64,000 nt of DNA from Candidatus Pantoea formicae (GTDB taxonomy: Bacteria > Pseudomonadota > Gammaproteobacteria > Enterobacterales > Enterobacteriaceae), in the NCBI RefSeq assembly GCF_011752625.1, contig NZ_VWXD01000004.1, positions 1 through 64,000 of the forward strand, written 5' to 3'. The notes beneath the pieces were generated by a model. The model was given only the letters and a program-made list of their open reading frames with translations, was not told where the DNA came from and ran no database searches. Within the stretch, counting starts at the first letter, position 1, and each line of letters starts with the position of its first letter. Both the position numbers and the translations under genes were made by a program. Of this stretch, positions 20,164 through 32,500 are shown piece by piece.

Positions 20164-21189
20164 TTAGTCGTCTTTGCCGACCTTACGTTCGATGGCTTTT
20201 AAGCGCTTGCTTATTTCATCGATATTCATCACCAAGGCTGCCGTTTTACGCCAGGTTTTGTTGGGTTGCAGTGGGATACCCGATGAGTATACCCCAGGCT
20301 CTGTGATGGGGCGCATTACCATACCCATGCCGGTTACGGTCACTTTGTCACAGATTTCCATATGGCCGTTAATGACGCTGGCACCGCCAATCATACAATA
20401 ACGCCCAATCTTCAGACTACCCGCCATGATCACACCACCCGCAACGGCAGTGTTGTCTCCAATCACAACGTTGTGCGCAATCTGACACTGGTTGTCTATG
20501 ATAACACCATTGCCGATCAGAGTGTTATCCAGTGCACCGCGATCGATGGTGGTACAAGCACCAATTTCTACGCGATCACCAATCACCACGGTTCCCAGCT
20601 GAGGGATTTTCACCCAATTGCCACGGTCGTTAGCATACCCGAAACCATCAGCACCGATCACGGTACCCGACTGAATCAGACAATCCTGACCAATCTCGAT
20701 CTCATGGTAAATCGTAACGTTAGCCCACAAACGTGAGCCGCGACCGATACGCGTCTGCTTACCAACAAAACATCCTGCGCCAATCACGACGTCGTCACCC
20801 AGCTCAACGCCAGACTCGATCACCGCATTTGCACCCACCGAAACATTCTTACCCAGTGACGCTGTTGGATCGATTACCGCACTGGGCGCGATATTTTGCG
20901 CGGGCTGAGGCGTCGTGTCCAGCAGTTGTGCCATACGGGCATAGGTCAGGTAAGGATTTTTCACCACCAGGGCGGCCGTTTTACACCACTCCAGATCCGC
21001 TTCCGTCAGCACCACGGCTGAAGCCTGGATAAGAGCGAGCTGCTCGCGGTAGCGGCTGTTTGCAAGAAAAGTGATTTGACCAGTGGTGGCGGATTGCATA
21101 GAAGCAATGCCGGAGATGACGATATCGCCATCTCCGTGCAATTCTGCATCCAACTGCTGGGCTAAATCAGCCAGTCGAATTGATGACAT
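20164..21189 (-). CDS. lpxD: UDP-3-O-(3-hydroxyacyl)glucosamine N-acyltransferase
   Basis: LpxD adds the N-linked hydroxyacyl chain at the third step of lipid A synthesis. The protein has an N-terminal uridine-binding domain (about 1-100), a long left-handed beta helix of hexapeptides with the catalytic histidine in the [10 protein letters not shown] segment (about residue 239), and a C-terminal helix for ACP binding. The 341-residue length is standard. It starts 3 bp after the skp stop codon. Confidence 0.96.
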   Translation of the reverse strand: MSSIRLADLAQQLDAELHGDGDIVISGIASMQSATTGQITFLANSRYREQLALIQASAVVLTEADLEWCKTAALVVKNPYLTYARMAQLLDTTPQPAQNIAPSAVIDPTASLGKNVSVGANAVIESGVELGDDVVIGAGCFVGKQTRIGRGSRLWANVTIYHEIEIGQDCLIQSGTVIGADGFGYANDRGNWVKIPQLGTVVIGDRVEIGACTTIDRGALDNTLIGNGVIIDNQCQIAHNVVIGDNTAVAGGVIMAGSLKIGRYCMIGGASVINGHMEICDKVTVTGMGMVMRPITEPGVYSSGIPLQPNKTWRKTAALVMNIDEISKRLKAIERKVGKDD

Positions 21190-21192
21190 CGA

Positions 21193-21693
21193 TTATTTAA
21201 CCTGTTTAACAACGTCAGCAGTGATGTCTTTCGCATCAGCAGAAGAGTACAACACGGCCTGAGAATCCAGCACCAGATCGTAACCTTCGCTCTTCGCTAC
21301 AGACTGAACAGCGGTCTGGATTTTAGCCAGCAGCTTGTTACGTTCCTGCATCTGACGAGACTGGTTGTCTTTGTCGAAAGCCTGCGCTTTCTGTTCAAAA
21401 GCAGCACGCTCAGAAGCAATCTGCTTCTCTTTCTTAGTGCGGTCGCTGGCTTTCATGGTTGACGCATTGCGCTGCAGATCCTGGATTTCGCCCTGGATTT
21501 TCTGCTGCTGCGCCTGGAGGTCAGAAGCACGGCCTGAGAACTCGCCCTCAAGCTGTTTAGCAACAGCGGCACGCTGCGGAGACTGCTGGAAAACCTGGCT
21601 CAGGTTCACGACAGCGATTTTATCGGCCGCTTGGGCACCCGCAGAAGCAGCTAATGCAACACCCAGAGCAGCAGCACAGAACAACTTTTTCAC
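21193..21693 (-). CDS. skp: periplasmic chaperone Skp (OmpH)
   Basis: Skp is a trimeric jellyfish-shaped periplasmic chaperone that holds unfolded outer-membrane proteins for the BAM complex. A signal peptide of about 22 residues ends AGAQA, and the mature part is strongly helical and rich in Lys, Gln and Glu, the coiled-coil tentacles. It has 166 residues against 161 in E. coli. The start is GTG, as in E. coli. It lies between bamA and lpxD, its usual place. Confidence 0.95.
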   Translation of the reverse strand: MKKLFCAAALGVALAASAGAQAADKIAVVNLSQVFQQSPQRAAVAKQLEGEFSGRASDLQAQQQKIQGEIQDLQRNASTMKASDRTKKEKQIASERAAFEQKAQAFDKDNQSRQMQERNKLLAKIQTAVQSVAKSEGYDLVLDSQAVLYSSADAKDITADVVKQVK

Positions 21694-21791
21694 TATAAAC
21701 TCCTTACCTCAACGTGTGTGTTTGCAGCGTGTCACGCCTGAGCGCGACACGGGTGCAAGACGGTATTGTTACTTCCTTGTACAGAACAGCT

Positions 21792-24203
21792 TTACCAGGT
21801 TTTACCAATGTTAAACTGGAACTGCTCTGACTTGTCTCCCTCGACTTTCTTCATCGGCTGAGCATATGAGAATACCAGCGGACCTAATGGTGACATCCAT
21901 TGCAGGGCGACACCCGCAGAGACACGAATGTTATTCGGGTCGCTGTAGTCTGGAATGCCCGCCGCGCGTGTTTCTGCGGTGTTCTGCCATTTGGTATCCC
22001 AGACTGTACCCGCGTCCATGAACACGGATGTACGGACTGAGTTAGCGTATTTCTCGCTCAGGAACGGCGTTGGCGTGATCAGCTCAAGGCTGGCAATCGC
22101 CATCGCATTACCACCGACTGCATCATCTGACTTACAAACACCGTTCGTATCTGTCAGATTACAGGTGGATGAGTGATCGTTCAGGTAAGCCGCTTTTGGA
22201 CCAATGGTATTGGACTGGAAGCCGCGAACCGTGCTTGAACCACCGCCGTAGAAGTTCTCATAGAACGGCATCTCTTTTCCACCGAGCCCGTCACCATATC
22301 CTACACGGCCACGACCCAACACCACCCACGTCCCATCACGGTTCAACGGCACGTATTGTTGCGTATCCAGCGTCGCTTTGTAGAAGGCATTATCGGAACC
22401 AGGAATGGTCACTTTGCCGTTCAGGTTGGTACGGTTACCCTTGGTTGGGAAGAAACCGCGGTCCAAGGTGTTGTAGGTCCAACCGTAGTTGAAGGTGAAA
22501 TCATCTGCAGAGAAATCACCATCATCGTTCAGCCCCTGATGGCGGCCAACCGAGTCAAGATAACGCCACATCGCAATCTGCGGCTGCATGTTGGACAGGT
22601 CGTTATGGACGTAACCTAAACCAACACGCAAGGTGTTATTTTCGTTGACTGGGAAGCCCAGCGTACCGTCAACACCATAACTTCTGTTGGTATAGTCAGA
22701 CAGGTCCGCATCATCAGCTTTAAAGTCGTTATAGAATACGCGCCCACCCAAGCTCACACCGTCGACCGTGAAGTACGGATCGGTCAGTGAGAATTCAGCA
22801 TAGGTCTGATAATCGTTTTTGGTTCCGCTGATGCCAACGGTATTACCGGTACCGAGCCAGTTTTCCTGGGTCACGCCGACCTGGAAGCTCACGCCACTTT
22901 CAGTACCGTAACCGACACCAAAGTTGAAGGTACCGGTGTTACGCTCTTTAACTTTGTAGACCACGTCAACCTGGTCCGGAGAACCTGGCACACGCTGGGT
23001 GTCTACATCGACCGTTTCAAAGTAACCGGTACGGTTCAGACGCTCTTTACCCTGGTCAACCAGGTCGCTGCCTAACCAGGCACCTTCCATCTGACGCATC
23101 TCACGACGCAGTACGGCATCTTTAGAGGTATCGTTACCTTCGAAGCGCACTTTACGCACGTAATAACGGTTACCGGCATCCACATTGATATGCAGTTTAA
23201 CGGTTTTGTCTGCGTCGTTAATTTCCGGCTGTGTCACAACTCGCGGATAGGCATAGCCATAACGACCCAGCAGTTTTTTGATGTCATCTTCCATCTGGGT
23301 GACTTTGGTGCCGTTATACAGCTCACCCGATGGAATACGCGTCATCTTTTCGATTTCCGCAGAGTGGCCCGCCATGCTGCCGTTCACAATCACGCCAGCA
23401 ATCTTGTACTGATCGCCCTCAGTGATGTTCACGGTGATGTAGATCCCTTTTTTATCGGGCGTCAGGCTCACTTGAGTGGAATCGATGTTAAAGCGCGCAT
23501 AACCGCGATCCAGATAGAAGCTGCGCAGGGTTTCAAGATCCCCGGCCAGTTTCTGTTTCTGGTATTTACGGTCGCCCACGACGTTCCACCATGGCACTTC
23601 ATCACGCAGTGAGAAGCGCGAGATCAATTCGTCTGAGCTAAAGGCTTTGTTACCGACGATGTTGATCTGTTGGATTTGAGCCGAAACGCCTTCCTGGAAG
23701 ACGAATTTCAAATCCACACGGTTACGCGGCAGAGGCGTCGCGATCGCTTTGACGCTGGCGGTGTATTTACCGACGCTGTAGTAGAAATCTTCCAAGCCCT
23801 TCTCAATCGAGGAGAGCGTGGTACGGTCAAGCGCTTCGCCGACACGTACACCGGAAGCTTCAAGGTTCTGCTTCAGCTGTTCTTCTTTCACCGCTTTGTT
23901 ACCGGAGAAAGTGATGCTGGCAATAGTCGGACGTTCTTTCACCTGAACAATCAGGGTATTTCCGTCGCGCAGAACCTGGACATCTTCAAAGTTACCGGTG
24001 GCGAACAGTGAGCGAATGGTGTTTCTGACGTCATCATCAGAAACGGTATCACCGACACGTACAGGCATGCTGAGCAGAGCCGCGCCGACGGCGACTCGCT
24101 GTAGACCTTCGAAATGAATGTCCTTCACTACGAAATCGTCTGCACCGTAAACGGTGGCGCTGCTGAACAGCAGCGACGCTATGAGCAACTTTTTCATCGC
24201 CAT
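21792..24203 (-). CDS. bamA: outer-membrane protein assembly factor BamA
   Basis: BamA is the central Omp85 barrel that inserts beta-barrel proteins into the outer membrane. The start at MAMKKLL gives 803 residues: a signal peptide ending VYG-A, five POTRA domains (about 20-420) and a 16-strand barrel. The conserved loop-6 VRGF motif is in [11 protein letters not shown]; the two loop-6 cysteines are kept although the loop is shorter than in E. coli. The protein ends QFNIGKTW. An ATG eight codons earlier extends the signal peptide and is less likely. Confidence 0.96.
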   Translation of the reverse strand: MAMKKLLIASLLFSSATVYGADDFVVKDIHFEGLQRVAVGAALLSMPVRVGDTVSDDDVRNTIRSLFATGNFEDVQVLRDGNTLIVQVKERPTIASITFSGNKAVKEEQLKQNLEASGVRVGEALDRTTLSSIEKGLEDFYYSVGKYTASVKAIATPLPRNRVDLKFVFQEGVSAQIQQINIVGNKAFSSDELISRFSLRDEVPWWNVVGDRKYQKQKLAGDLETLRSFYLDRGYARFNIDSTQVSLTPDKKGIYITVNITEGDQYKIAGVIVNGSMAGHSAEIEKMTRIPSGELYNGTKVTQMEDDIKKLLGRYGYAYPRVVTQPEINDADKTVKLHINVDAGNRYYVRKVRFEGNDTSKDAVLRREMRQMEGAWLGSDLVDQGKERLNRTGYFETVDVDTQRVPGSPDQVDVVYKVKERNTGTFNFGVGYGTESGVSFQVGVTQENWLGTGNTVGISGTKNDYQTYAEFSLTDPYFTVDGVSLGGRVFYNDFKADDADLSDYTNRSYGVDGTLGFPVNENNTLRVGLGYVHNDLSNMQPQIAMWRYLDSVGRHQGLNDDGDFSADDFTFNYGWTYNTLDRGFFPTKGNRTNLNGKVTIPGSDNAFYKATLDTQQYVPLNRDGTWVVLGRGRVGYGDGLGGKEMPFYENFYGGGSSTVRGFQSNTIGPKAAYLNDHSSTCNLTDTNGVCKSDDAVGGNAMAIASLELITPTPFLSEKYANSVRTSVFMDAGTVWDTKWQNTAETRAAGIPDYSDPNNIRVSAGVALQWMSPLGPLVFSYAQPMKKVEGDKSEQFQFNIGKTW

Positions 24204-24254
24204 CGTTGTTATGCGTTTTCCTAACACATCCCGCGCCTGTCTGCGTTCCAGCTA

Positions 24255-25604
24255 TTACAGACGTGAGAAATCATTGAAAAGTGCAAGCCCCATTAATAAC
24301 ACCAGCAAAATTGAGCCAATGCGATAACTGAAGTCCTGAACTCGCTCGGACACCGGTCCACCTTTGATCTTTTCGATCGCCAGAAAGAGCAGATGTCCAC
24401 CATCTAATACCGGCAGAGGGAACAGGTTGATGATCCCTAAATTGACGCTGATTAGCGCCAGGAACATCAGATAGTAAATCACCCCGTATTCCGCTGATAA
24501 CCCCGCACCTTGCGCAATCGAAATTGGCCCGCTCAGGTTATTCAGCTTCACATCCCCGGTTATCAACTTGCCCAGCATTGAGACCGTTAACTTCATCAGC
24601 TGCCAGGTTTTGACACTGGCTTCGCCGATGGCGGCAAAGGGTCCATACTGCCTTACCGTTTTGTACTCATCAGGCAGCGGAATCACACGCGGAATCACAC
24701 CCGCGAAGCCTTCCGCTTCATTACCCGGTTTCGCTTCCGGCGTTAACGTCAACGCCACAGGTTCGCCGTTGCGCTCTACATCCAGCGCCATGTTTTTACG
24801 CGGATTATCGCGGACCTGTGCCGCAAAAACCTGCCATTGTGTTAATGGCTGACCATCGACTTTAACGATCCTGTCGCCAGCTTGCAAACCGGCAGCACTT
24901 GCCGGTGAGTTTGACTGGACTTCTGCCAGGGTCGTTTCAATCTGCGGCCCACGGGGACGAATCCCTAACGCCACTACCGGGTCCTGTTTATCGGGCTCAA
25001 ATTGCCATTCACGCAAATCTAACTGCTTTTGCTGTGTGGCTTCTTCGCCAAATTGCGACACGGTAAGCGTGGCTTTACTGTCGCCAATTTTACCGATCAG
25101 TGCCATGCGCACAGCATCCCAATCAGGCGTTTCGATACCGTCTACCGCTTTTAGTTCCATCCCGGAGGTAATTTGCGCCTCTGCAGCGACTGAACCGTTC
25201 AGAATTTCGCCAACAACCGGACGAACACCCGGCACACCATGGATGAACACCACCCAATAGGCAAATACGGCGAAAATGAAATTAGCGACAGGGCCGGCGG
25301 CGATGATGGAAGCGCGTTGCAGCACGGTTTTATTATTGAAGGCTTGATGGCGGAGTTCAGCAGGCACGCTCTCAACGCGCTCATCGAGCATTTTGACATA
25401 GCCGCCCAGCGGAATCAGGGCGATAACGTATTCGGTACCTTGGCGATCGCTGCGCCGCCACAGCGCTTTACCAAAGCCAATTGAGAAACGTTCGACCTTC
25501 ACGCCACAGCGGCGGGCAACCCAAAAATGGCCGAATTCGTGCACGGTGATTAATATACCGAGTGCCACGATAAAGGCGACAAAACTCCAGAGTATGCTCA
25601 ACAT
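24255..25604 (-). CDS. rseP: site-2 protease RseP, sigma-E regulator
   Basis: RseP is an inner-membrane zinc metalloprotease that cuts RseA after DegS and so releases sigma E; it also clears signal peptides. The zinc motif HEFGH is at about residues 22-26 and the second metal site [11 protein letters not shown] near residue 393. Two PDZ domains occupy roughly 115-310. It has 449 residues, one fewer than E. coli. It is 12 bp after cdsA and upstream of bamA, itself a sigma-E target. Confidence 0.96.
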   Translation of the reverse strand: MLSILWSFVAFIVALGILITVHEFGHFWVARRCGVKVERFSIGFGKALWRRSDRQGTEYVIALIPLGGYVKMLDERVESVPAELRHQAFNNKTVLQRASIIAAGPVANFIFAVFAYWVVFIHGVPGVRPVVGEILNGSVAAEAQITSGMELKAVDGIETPDWDAVRMALIGKIGDSKATLTVSQFGEEATQQKQLDLREWQFEPDKQDPVVALGIRPRGPQIETTLAEVQSNSPASAAGLQAGDRIVKVDGQPLTQWQVFAAQVRDNPRKNMALDVERNGEPVALTLTPEAKPGNEAEGFAGVIPRVIPLPDEYKTVRQYGPFAAIGEASVKTWQLMKLTVSMLGKLITGDVKLNNLSGPISIAQGAGLSAEYGVIYYLMFLALISVNLGIINLFPLPVLDGGHLLFLAIEKIKGGPVSERVQDFSYRIGSILLVLLMGLALFNDFSRL

Positions 25605-25616
25605 TGTCGCTAATCC

Positions 25617-26474
25617 TCAGAGAGTGCGGAACACCAGCAGCAGCAGGCAGGCAAACACCGGCACCGCAGCCGTCAGGCTATCGATACGATCGAGGATACC
25701 ACCGTGTCCCGGAATCAAGTTACCGCTGTCTTTGATGCCCGCTTCGCGTTTGAACATACTTTCGGTCAGATCGCCCAATACAGAGGCCAGGGTAGCAATC
25801 ACCGCACAAATTACCAGCGTGCCAGGCGATACCGTCAGTGGTGCTAACATCGCAAACAGCCAGGCAATAACCGCAGAGGAGAGTAGACCGCCGAAGAAAC
25901 CTTCCCAGGTTTTACCCGGAGAAACTTTCGGTGCCAGTTTGTGTTTGCCGAACAAACGGCCAAACATGTACGCGCCGGAATCGGCTCCCCAGACAATGAA
26001 CATCACGAACAACAACCACCAGGCACCGGCAAAGTGATCGGTGTCGTAATGGTATTGACGCAATGCCATCATGCCCCAAAAGAACGGGATGACCGTAAGC
26101 AGGCCGAATACCAGACGAAGTGGACGTGAATGGCGCCACAACGCAGCAGATGCGGGATAAAAGAGCACAAGAAACAGTGCGACGATCCACCAGCCCAATG
26201 AAGCCCAAAGTGAGCTTTCCATTTGGAACTGATGCAGATTACGTTGATAGGGTTGCAGGGTAAACAGCATCACCGCCAATATCAGGCCGCAAAGCACCGC
26301 CAGCCAGATACGCTGCTGACGCGAAGCCATACCTGCAAGCTGCCCCCATTCCCAGGCGGCCAGCATACAGATGATGATCGTTGTAATCGCAAAACCGGAC
26401 AGCGGTAACCAAAACAGTGCAGCGATTACCAGCGGAATTAATATAAACGCGGTAATCAGACGAGACTTCAGCAA
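25617..26474 (-). CDS. cdsA: phosphatidate cytidylyltransferase (CDP-diglyceride synthase)
   Basis: CdsA makes CDP-diacylglycerol from phosphatidate and CTP, the branch point for all phospholipids. The 285-residue protein is hydrophobic with about eight membrane segments and bears the signature region SNxIPGHGGILDRIDS at about residues 249-264. The start codon is TTG, as in E. coli. It follows uppS by 18 bp. Confidence 0.95.
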   Translation of the reverse strand: MLKSRLITAFILIPLVIAALFWLPLSGFAITTIIICMLAAWEWGQLAGMASRQQRIWLAVLCGLILAVMLFTLQPYQRNLHQFQMESSLWASLGWWIVALFLVLFYPASAALWRHSRPLRLVFGLLTVIPFFWGMMALRQYHYDTDHFAGAWWLLFVMFIVWGADSGAYMFGRLFGKHKLAPKVSPGKTWEGFFGGLLSSAVIAWLFAMLAPLTVSPGTLVICAVIATLASVLGDLTESMFKREAGIKDSGNLIPGHGGILDRIDSLTAAVPVFACLLLLVFRTL

Positions 26475-26492
26475 AGGTTACCCCCAGATTGC

Positions 26493-27245
26493 TCAGGCGC
26501 CACCTGGTGCAGCACCGCCATAGCGACGCTCCCGAGAAGAGAATGCATTCAGTGCACCTTCAAAAACGTGTTCATCAAAATCAGGCCAAAGAACATCGGT
26601 AAACCAAAACTCAGCATAGGCAATCTGCCACAGCAGGAAGTTGCTAATCCGATGCTCTCCCCCGGTCCTTATCACTAAATCCACCGGCGCCAGCTCGTGC
26701 ATACACAGATACGGAGCCAAGCTTTCTTCGGTTATCTGGTCAGGACGTAATAAACCTTCCTGAACCTGTTCAGCCAGTTTTCTGGCACCTTGGATAATAT
26801 CCCAACGGCCGCCATAGTTGGCAGCAATGTTGAGGGTCAGTCCATTATTTTGCTGAGTCAGTTCCTCGGCGCGGCGAATGCGTTCCTGGATACGGTTATT
26901 AAAACGACTAATATCACCAATGACACGCAGACGCACGTTGTGCTTGTGCAGGCTTTTGACTTCGCTGTCGAGCGCCCAAACAAACAATTCCATTAATGCT
27001 GTCACTTCCTGTGCTGGTCGGCTCCAGTTCTCACTGCTGAACGCATAAAGCGTGAGCGCTTCCAGCTTATGGGTAACCGCAAAGCTGACAGCCCGGCGTA
27101 CTGATTTTACCCCGGCTTTGTGGCCTGAAATACGCAGTTTGCCCTGATTTTTTGCCCAGCGACCATTACCATCCATAATGATGGCCACGTGACGTGGCGT
27201 GCAGTACGACTCGTCATCGATTGTGTTGTGATTGTTGGACGACAT
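26493..27245 (-). CDS. uppS: undecaprenyl diphosphate synthase
   Basis: UppS (IspU) extends farnesyl diphosphate with eight cis-isoprene units to make the C55 lipid carrier for peptidoglycan and O-antigen. The active-site signature MDGNGRWAK is at residues 24-32, and the RTGGEHRISNFLLWQ motif near 196. The length of 250 residues is normal. The ~166-bp gap between dxr and this gene (27246-27411) shows no clear promoter. Confidence 0.95.
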   Translation of the reverse strand: MSSNNHNTIDDESYCTPRHVAIIMDGNGRWAKNQGKLRISGHKAGVKSVRRAVSFAVTHKLEALTLYAFSSENWSRPAQEVTALMELFVWALDSEVKSLHKHNVRLRVIGDISRFNNRIQERIRRAEELTQQNNGLTLNIAANYGGRWDIIQGARKLAEQVQEGLLRPDQITEESLAPYLCMHELAPVDLVIRTGGEHRISNFLLWQIAYAEFWFTDVLWPDFDEHVFEGALNAFSSRERRYGGAAPGGA

Positions 27246-27411
27246 AACGCGTAATAATTCCTTTCATCAGAAATGCTGTGGTTTCTGAATACATTGCGCC
27301 TGCGGCAAACTCCAGCCATTCTGCCGGATGGCATTGAAACAATGCCGGGCCGTTAAACGCGAGCGAGCGACTATACCATTTTCACCCTAGGCGAACAAAT
27401 AGCGGTAAGTA

Positions 27412-28614
27412 TCAACCTGCTAAACGAAAGCGAGGTAACAATTCTGTGGCACAGATTCGCGCTAACCGATCGATCTCCATCACCTCATCAATACTGCCCG
27501 GCTCCTGACACACCAAGGACCCCAAGACTTCGCTATTGATGGCGGCAATATCGGTAAAACGAATCTGATGCTGCAGAAATGCCGCAACGGCCACTTCATT
27601 CGCCGCATTCAGCGTGGTGGTGGCCGCCTGCCCTGTTGAGCACGCATCAATCGCCAGCTTAAGGCAGGGATAGCGCTCATAGTCCGGCTCAGCAAACGTC
27701 AATGACTTCATCCTTGTGAAATCAAGTGGCGTTACACCGGCCGAAATACGTGCTGGCCATGCCATGCTGTGTGCAATAGGGGTTCGCATATCGGGCGATC
27801 CCAACTGCGCCAACACACTGCCATCGCAGTAACGCACCATGGAGTGAATCACCGACTGCGGATGCAGAATGACTTCCATTTGTGCGTCAGTGGCATTAAA
27901 CAGCCAGCGAGCTTCAATGTATTCAAGACCTTTATTCATCATGGTGGCCGAATCAACAGAGATTTTACGCCCCATTGACCAGTTCGGATGCGCACACGCC
28001 TGGTCGGGCGACATGGTCGCTAACTCAGCTAATGGTGTGTCACGAAAAGGGCCACCCGATCCCGTAAGGAGAATGGACTCAATGCCATTTCCCCGCAAAT
28101 CAGCGTACCCCAACTGATGCTGTATGGAAGCGGGTAAACTCTGAAAAATGGCGTTGTGCTCACTGTCTACGGGCAAGAGCTGTGCCTGATGATGGCGCAC
28201 CGCCTCCATAAACAGGCGGCCGCACGTGACAAGCGATTCTTTATTGGCCAGCAGCACGGTTTTACCGGCACGAATGGCAGCGAGCGTAGGTTGTAAACCA
28301 GAGGCGCCAACAATCGCCGCCATTACCTGGTCTACCTCGTCCAGTGCCGCGAGCTCGCAGGCCGCCTGAACGCCGGAGAGCACTTCTGTTTGAAGATTCA
28401 GTGCTCTCAGTCGCTCACGCAGTGCTTGTGCGGAAACGTCATCCGACATCGCGGCATAGCGTGGGTTAAATTGCTGGCACTGTTCGGCCATCAACGCCAC
28501 GTTCTGGCCAGCAACCAGTGCGGTGACTTGATACAGTTCTGGGTTAGCCGCAACGACCGCCAGTGTACTGGTGCCGATCGAGCCGGTGGAACCCAACAGA
28601 GTTAATCGCTTCAT
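27412..28614 (-). CDS. dxr: 1-deoxy-D-xylulose 5-phosphate reductoisomerase
   Basis: Dxr makes 2-C-methyl-D-erythritol 4-phosphate, the committed step of the MEP isoprenoid pathway, using NADPH and a divalent metal. The Rossmann motif [11 protein letters not shown] is at residues 6-16; the catalytic region has [13 protein letters not shown] and [17 protein letters not shown]. The length of 400 residues is close to E. coli (398). Its product feeds uppS just downstream. Confidence 0.96.
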   Translation of the reverse strand: MKRLTLLGSTGSIGTSTLAVVAANPELYQVTALVAGQNVALMAEQCQQFNPRYAAMSDDVSAQALRERLRALNLQTEVLSGVQAACELAALDEVDQVMAAIVGASGLQPTLAAIRAGKTVLLANKESLVTCGRLFMEAVRHHQAQLLPVDSEHNAIFQSLPASIQHQLGYADLRGNGIESILLTGSGGPFRDTPLAELATMSPDQACAHPNWSMGRKISVDSATMMNKGLEYIEARWLFNATDAQMEVILHPQSVIHSMVRYCDGSVLAQLGSPDMRTPIAHSMAWPARISAGVTPLDFTRMKSLTFAEPDYERYPCLKLAIDACSTGQAATTTLNAANEVAVAAFLQHQIRFTDIAAINSEVLGSLVCQEPGSIDEVMEIDRLARICATELLPRFRLAG

Positions 28615-28668
28615 GATGCTATCCCTGTGACGTCATGGTTCGTACCTGCAACAGCGCCAGGCACAATG

Positions 28669-28712
28669 TAAAACGCCGCCAGAGTCGTACAACGTCTCTG
28701 AACGGCGTTTTA
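28669..28712 (-). terminator. probable terminator downstream of frr
   Basis: TAAAACGCCG (28669-28678) pairs with CGGCGTTTTA (28703-28712), with a further CAGAG/CTCTG pairing inside. On the minus strand the stem ends in CGTTTTA, a short T tract. It lies between the frr end and dxr and directly abuts a palindromic repeat element. Confidence 0.55.
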
Positions 28713-28837
28713 TACCCGTCATACTTTAAGTTACAGGTGCGTTGGGTAAGCTCATTCACCCCAGTCACTTACCGGAGTAAGCGCCAGAGGATTCATTCCC
28801 TTGCAGCGTGCCTGCACCTTAAATTATTTAGGGTATA
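28711..28837. repeat. 127-bp terminal-inverted-repeat element between frr and dxr
   Basis: The ends TATACCC and GGGTATA are exact inverted copies, and the first and last ~34 bp match imperfectly as inverted repeats (roughly 24 of 34). The left arm carries the core AGTTACAGGTGCGTTGG, which matches 15 of 17 bases of the element at 36016-36219. There is no reading frame inside. It looks like a non-autonomous palindromic element of a kind scattered in enterobacterial genomes. Confidence 0.75.
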
Positions 28838-28853
28838 GGTAAATCTGACGGAA

Positions 28854-29411
28854 TTAGAAATCCATCAGTTCCTTTTCTTTTTCGGCCAATGCTGCATCAA
28901 GGTTTTTGATGTAGACATCGGTCATTTTCTGGATCTCATCTTGCGAACGACGCTCATCGTCTTCGCTGATCTCTTTGTCTTTCAGCAGCGCTTTGACTTT
29001 ATCATTAGCATCGCGGCGTACGTTACGGACAGAAACACGCCCCTGCTCCGCTTCGCCACGCACGACCTTGATCAGATCTTTACGACGCTCTTCCGTCAGC
29101 GCTGGCAGTGGCACACGAATATCGGTGCCTGCTGAGCTTGGGTTCAAACCCAGATCCGACGCCATAATGGCTTTTTCAACGGCTGGGCTAAGTGAGCGGT
29201 CAAACACGTTGATTTTCAGCGTACGAGAATCTTCTACCGTGACGCTAGCCAGTTGGCGCAGTGGCGTAGGTGTACCGTAGTAAGGCACCATAATGCCGTC
29301 GAGCAGTGAAGGCGAAGCACGACCGGTGCGCACTTTGCTGATTTGGTTTTTGAACGCTTCCACACATTTTTCCATGCGCGTGTCAGCATCTTTTTTAATG
29401 TCGTTAATCAC
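28854..29411 (-). CDS. frr: ribosome recycling factor
   Basis: RRF with EF-G splits post-termination ribosomes. The start chosen is GTG at 29411, which gives 185 residues, the same as E. coli, beginning [14 protein letters not shown] lies at the right distance upstream. An upstream ATG at 29507 would add 32 unrelated residues. Conserved stretches include [22 protein letters not shown] and [21 protein letters not shown]. It is the last gene in the rpsB-tsf-pyrH-frr series. Confidence 0.95.
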   Translation of the reverse strand: MINDIKKDADTRMEKCVEAFKNQISKVRTGRASPSLLDGIMVPYYGTPTPLRQLASVTVEDSRTLKINVFDRSLSPAVEKAIMASDLGLNPSSAGTDIRVPLPALTEERRKDLIKVVRGEAEQGRVSVRNVRRDANDKVKALLKDKEISEDDERRSQDEIQKMTDVYIKNLDAALAEKEKELMDF

Positions 29412-29553
29412 GTTGAAACCCTTGGATTCGGTTTGACCTGGCCATTTTCGGATGGCCGAAAATGGTATCGATAAACATCGATCATCCTGAAAGCTGCGCG
29501 ATGCCACTGCATCGCGCCAACAGAATATACCTTATTTTATCTTGCGTCGGGTA

Positions 29554-30279
29554 TTAATGCGTAATCAGGGTGCCTTCTTTTTCGCCCATCACCACGCGAC
29601 GCAGCGCGCCAGGTTTGTTCATATTGAAGACACGAATTGGCAGCTGATGGTCGCGCGCCAGTGTAAAGGCGGCCAAATCCATCACTTTCAACTCTTTATC
29701 CAGCACTTCGCCGTAAGTCAGTTGTTCATACAGCGTGGCATCCGGGTTTTTCACCGGGTCATCCGAGTAGACGCCGTCTACTTTGGTGGCTTTCAGCACC
29801 ACATCGGCTTCGATTTCGATACCGCGCAAGCAGGCGGCTGAATCGGTCGTAAAGAACGGATTGCCCGTACCCGCGGCGAAGATGACCACACGGTTATTAC
29901 GCAGCAAGCTAATCGCTTCTGCCCAGCTGTAGTTATCACATACGCCATTCAACGGAATGGCAGACATCAGACGCGCGTTGACATACGCACGGTGCAAAGC
30001 ATCACGCATCGCCAGTCCGTTCATCACAGTAGCCAGCATACCCATATGGTCACCGACCACACGGTTCATACCTGCCTGTGCCAGGCCTGCGCCACGGAAC
30101 AGGTTACCGCCACCAATAACCACACCCACCTGGATGCCCAGCTCAACCAGCTCTTTCACCTCTTGCGCCATACGGTCAAGCACGCTCGCGTCAATACCAA
30201 AACCTTCGGCGCCTTGCAGGGCTTCGCCACTCAGTTTTAGCAGGATACGTTGATATACAGGTTTTGCGTTGGTCGCCAT
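29554..30279 (-). CDS. pyrH: uridylate kinase
   Basis: PyrH phosphorylates UMP to UDP and is unrelated to eukaryotic UMP/CMP kinases; it belongs to the amino-acid-kinase fold and is controlled by GTP and UTP. The start at [10 protein letters not shown] gives 241 residues as in E. coli; an in-frame TTG two codons earlier is unlikely. Key motifs are KLSGEALQG (14-22), [10 protein letters not shown] and [13 protein letters not shown]. Confidence 0.96.
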   Translation of the reverse strand: MATNAKPVYQRILLKLSGEALQGAEGFGIDASVLDRMAQEVKELVELGIQVGVVIGGGNLFRGAGLAQAGMNRVVGDHMGMLATVMNGLAMRDALHRAYVNARLMSAIPLNGVCDNYSWAEAISLLRNNRVVIFAAGTGNPFFTTDSAACLRGIEIEADVVLKATKVDGVYSDDPVKNPDATLYEQLTYGEVLDKELKVMDLAAFTLARDHQLPIRVFNMNKPGALRRVVMGEKEGTLITH

Positions 30280-30397
30280 GGTCAATTCTTCCTGGAAGAT
30301 ATGATGAATGAGAAGTTAAATCTGATCGATCATCCGCTTAGCGAACGAAAAAAGCTATTGGGATGAGACTGAAAAGTGGTCCACGCAAAACGCAGAC

Positions 30398-30425
30398 AAA
30401 AAAGAACCGCCTTCCGGCGGTTCTT
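30398..30425 (-). terminator. tsf intrinsic terminator
   Basis: On the minus strand a 10-bp stem (AAGAACCGCC / GGCGGTTCTT) is followed by a T-rich tract, just after the tsf stop codon. pyrH, 150 bp further, therefore probably has its own promoter or depends on read-through. Confidence 0.9.
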
Positions 30426-30433
30426 TCGGAACA

Positions 30434-31285
30434 TTAAGACTGTTTGGACATTGCAGCAACTTCTGCTGCGAAGTCAGCTTCAACTTTCTCAATGCCTTCA
30501 CCCACTTCGAAGCGGATGAAGTTGATAACGTCAGCGTTTTTCTCTTTCAGAGCTTGGCCAACAGTTTTGCTTGGATCGATAACGAAAGCCTGACCGGTCA
30601 GAGAAACTTCGCCGGTGAATTTCTTCATGCGGCCTTCAACCATTTTCTCTGCGATTTCTTTTGGCTTGCCAGACTGCATGGCGATATCCAGCTGTACCTG
30701 GTACTCTTTCTCTACCACGTCAGCAGACACGTCTTCTGGCTTAACGAATTCTGGCTTGCTTGCAGCAACGTGCATAGCAACTTGCTTGCTCAGCTCTTCA
30801 TCAGCACCGGTGGTTGAAACCAGAACGCCGATACGTGCGCCGTGCTGGTAGCTGTTCAGCTGAGCACCTTCCAGGATAGCAACACGACGGATGTTGATGT
30901 TCTCACCGATTTTAGCAACCAGCGCTACGCGTTCTTCTTCGAACTGCGCTTTCAGAGCTTCAACATCAGTCACTTTACCTGCAGTGGCTGCATCCAGCAC
31001 TTTGTCAGCGAAAGCCTGGAAACCAGCATCTTTAGCAACGAAGTCGGTCTGGCAGTTCACTTCCAGAATCACTGCGAAACCGTCAGCGATTTTGGTTTTG
31101 ATCACGCCGTCAGCAGCAACGTTGCCTGCTTTCTTAGCCGCTTTGATCGCGCCAGATTTACGCATGTTCTCGATCGCCAGCTCGATGTCGCCGTTCGCTT
31201 CGGTCAGTGCTTTTTTGCAATCCATCATGCCTGCGCCAGTACGCTCACGCAGTTCTTTTACCAATGCAGCGGTAATTTCAGCCAT
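30434..31285 (-). CDS. tsf: translation elongation factor Ts
   Basis: EF-Ts is the guanine-nucleotide exchange factor for EF-Tu. The N-terminal module has [13 protein letters not shown] (about 15-27) and the core has the TDFVAKD motif (about 79-85), both diagnostic. It has 283 residues. It follows rpsB with a partial terminator between, so its level relative to S2 is set by read-through. Confidence 0.97.
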   Translation of the reverse strand: MAEITAALVKELRERTGAGMMDCKKALTEANGDIELAIENMRKSGAIKAAKKAGNVAADGVIKTKIADGFAVILEVNCQTDFVAKDAGFQAFADKVLDAATAGKVTDVEALKAQFEEERVALVAKIGENINIRRVAILEGAQLNSYQHGARIGVLVSTTGADEELSKQVAMHVAASKPEFVKPEDVSADVVEKEYQVQLDIAMQSGKPKEIAEKMVEGRMKKFTGEVSLTGQAFVIDPSKTVGQALKEKNADVINFIRFEVGEGIEKVEADFAAEVAAMSKQS

Positions 31286-31390
31286 TCCAGAATCCTCGAT
31301 TCGTCTCTGTGTGCATTCACACTGTCAGAAACTTGTTGCGGAAAATTTACTCTGCCCCGCTCGCCTGAAGGAAGCGTGACAAACTTAGAT

Positions 31391-31418
31391 AAATAAAAGG
31401 GGCCTGTGCGGCCCCCTT
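31391..31418 (-). terminator. rpsB-tsf intergenic attenuator-type terminator
   Basis: Minus-strand GGGGCC and GGCCCC form a GC-rich stem with a 5-base loop followed by TTTTATTT. It sits between rpsB and tsf. As tsf has no obvious promoter of its own, partial termination is the likely role. Confidence 0.7.
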
Positions 31419-31466
31419 AACAGATAACATCTGATGTCTAAGGGCTCTTAGAAAGAGCGAACCTTA

Positions 31467-32346
<880 letters not shown>

Positions 32347-32352
32347 GCGCGC

Positions 32353-32382
32353 TTTATACCATAATGCGCAGGAATACGCCAA
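32353..32382 (-). promoter_or_regulatory. probable rpsB promoter
   Basis: Minus-strand TTGGCG (32377-32382) and TATAAA (32353-32358) with an 18-bp spacer, followed by a GCGCGCC discriminator, as in stringently controlled ribosomal-protein promoters. The divergent map gene starts about 120 bp away. Confidence 0.6.
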
Positions 32383-32500
32383 TAGTTGTTAGCGTCAGAA
32401 GCGCGGGACAATCCCGATTTGGCAGCCTAATTGCTGGCTGCTAACATGACAGCCACAGAACTCATTATTGTCGAAAATGTCGGCGATTGCGGATTATTTA

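Noticed and set aside
29412..29507. 32-codon extension of frr starting at ATG
   Set aside because: RRF is 185 residues and starts at the GTG; the extension is unrelated sequence.
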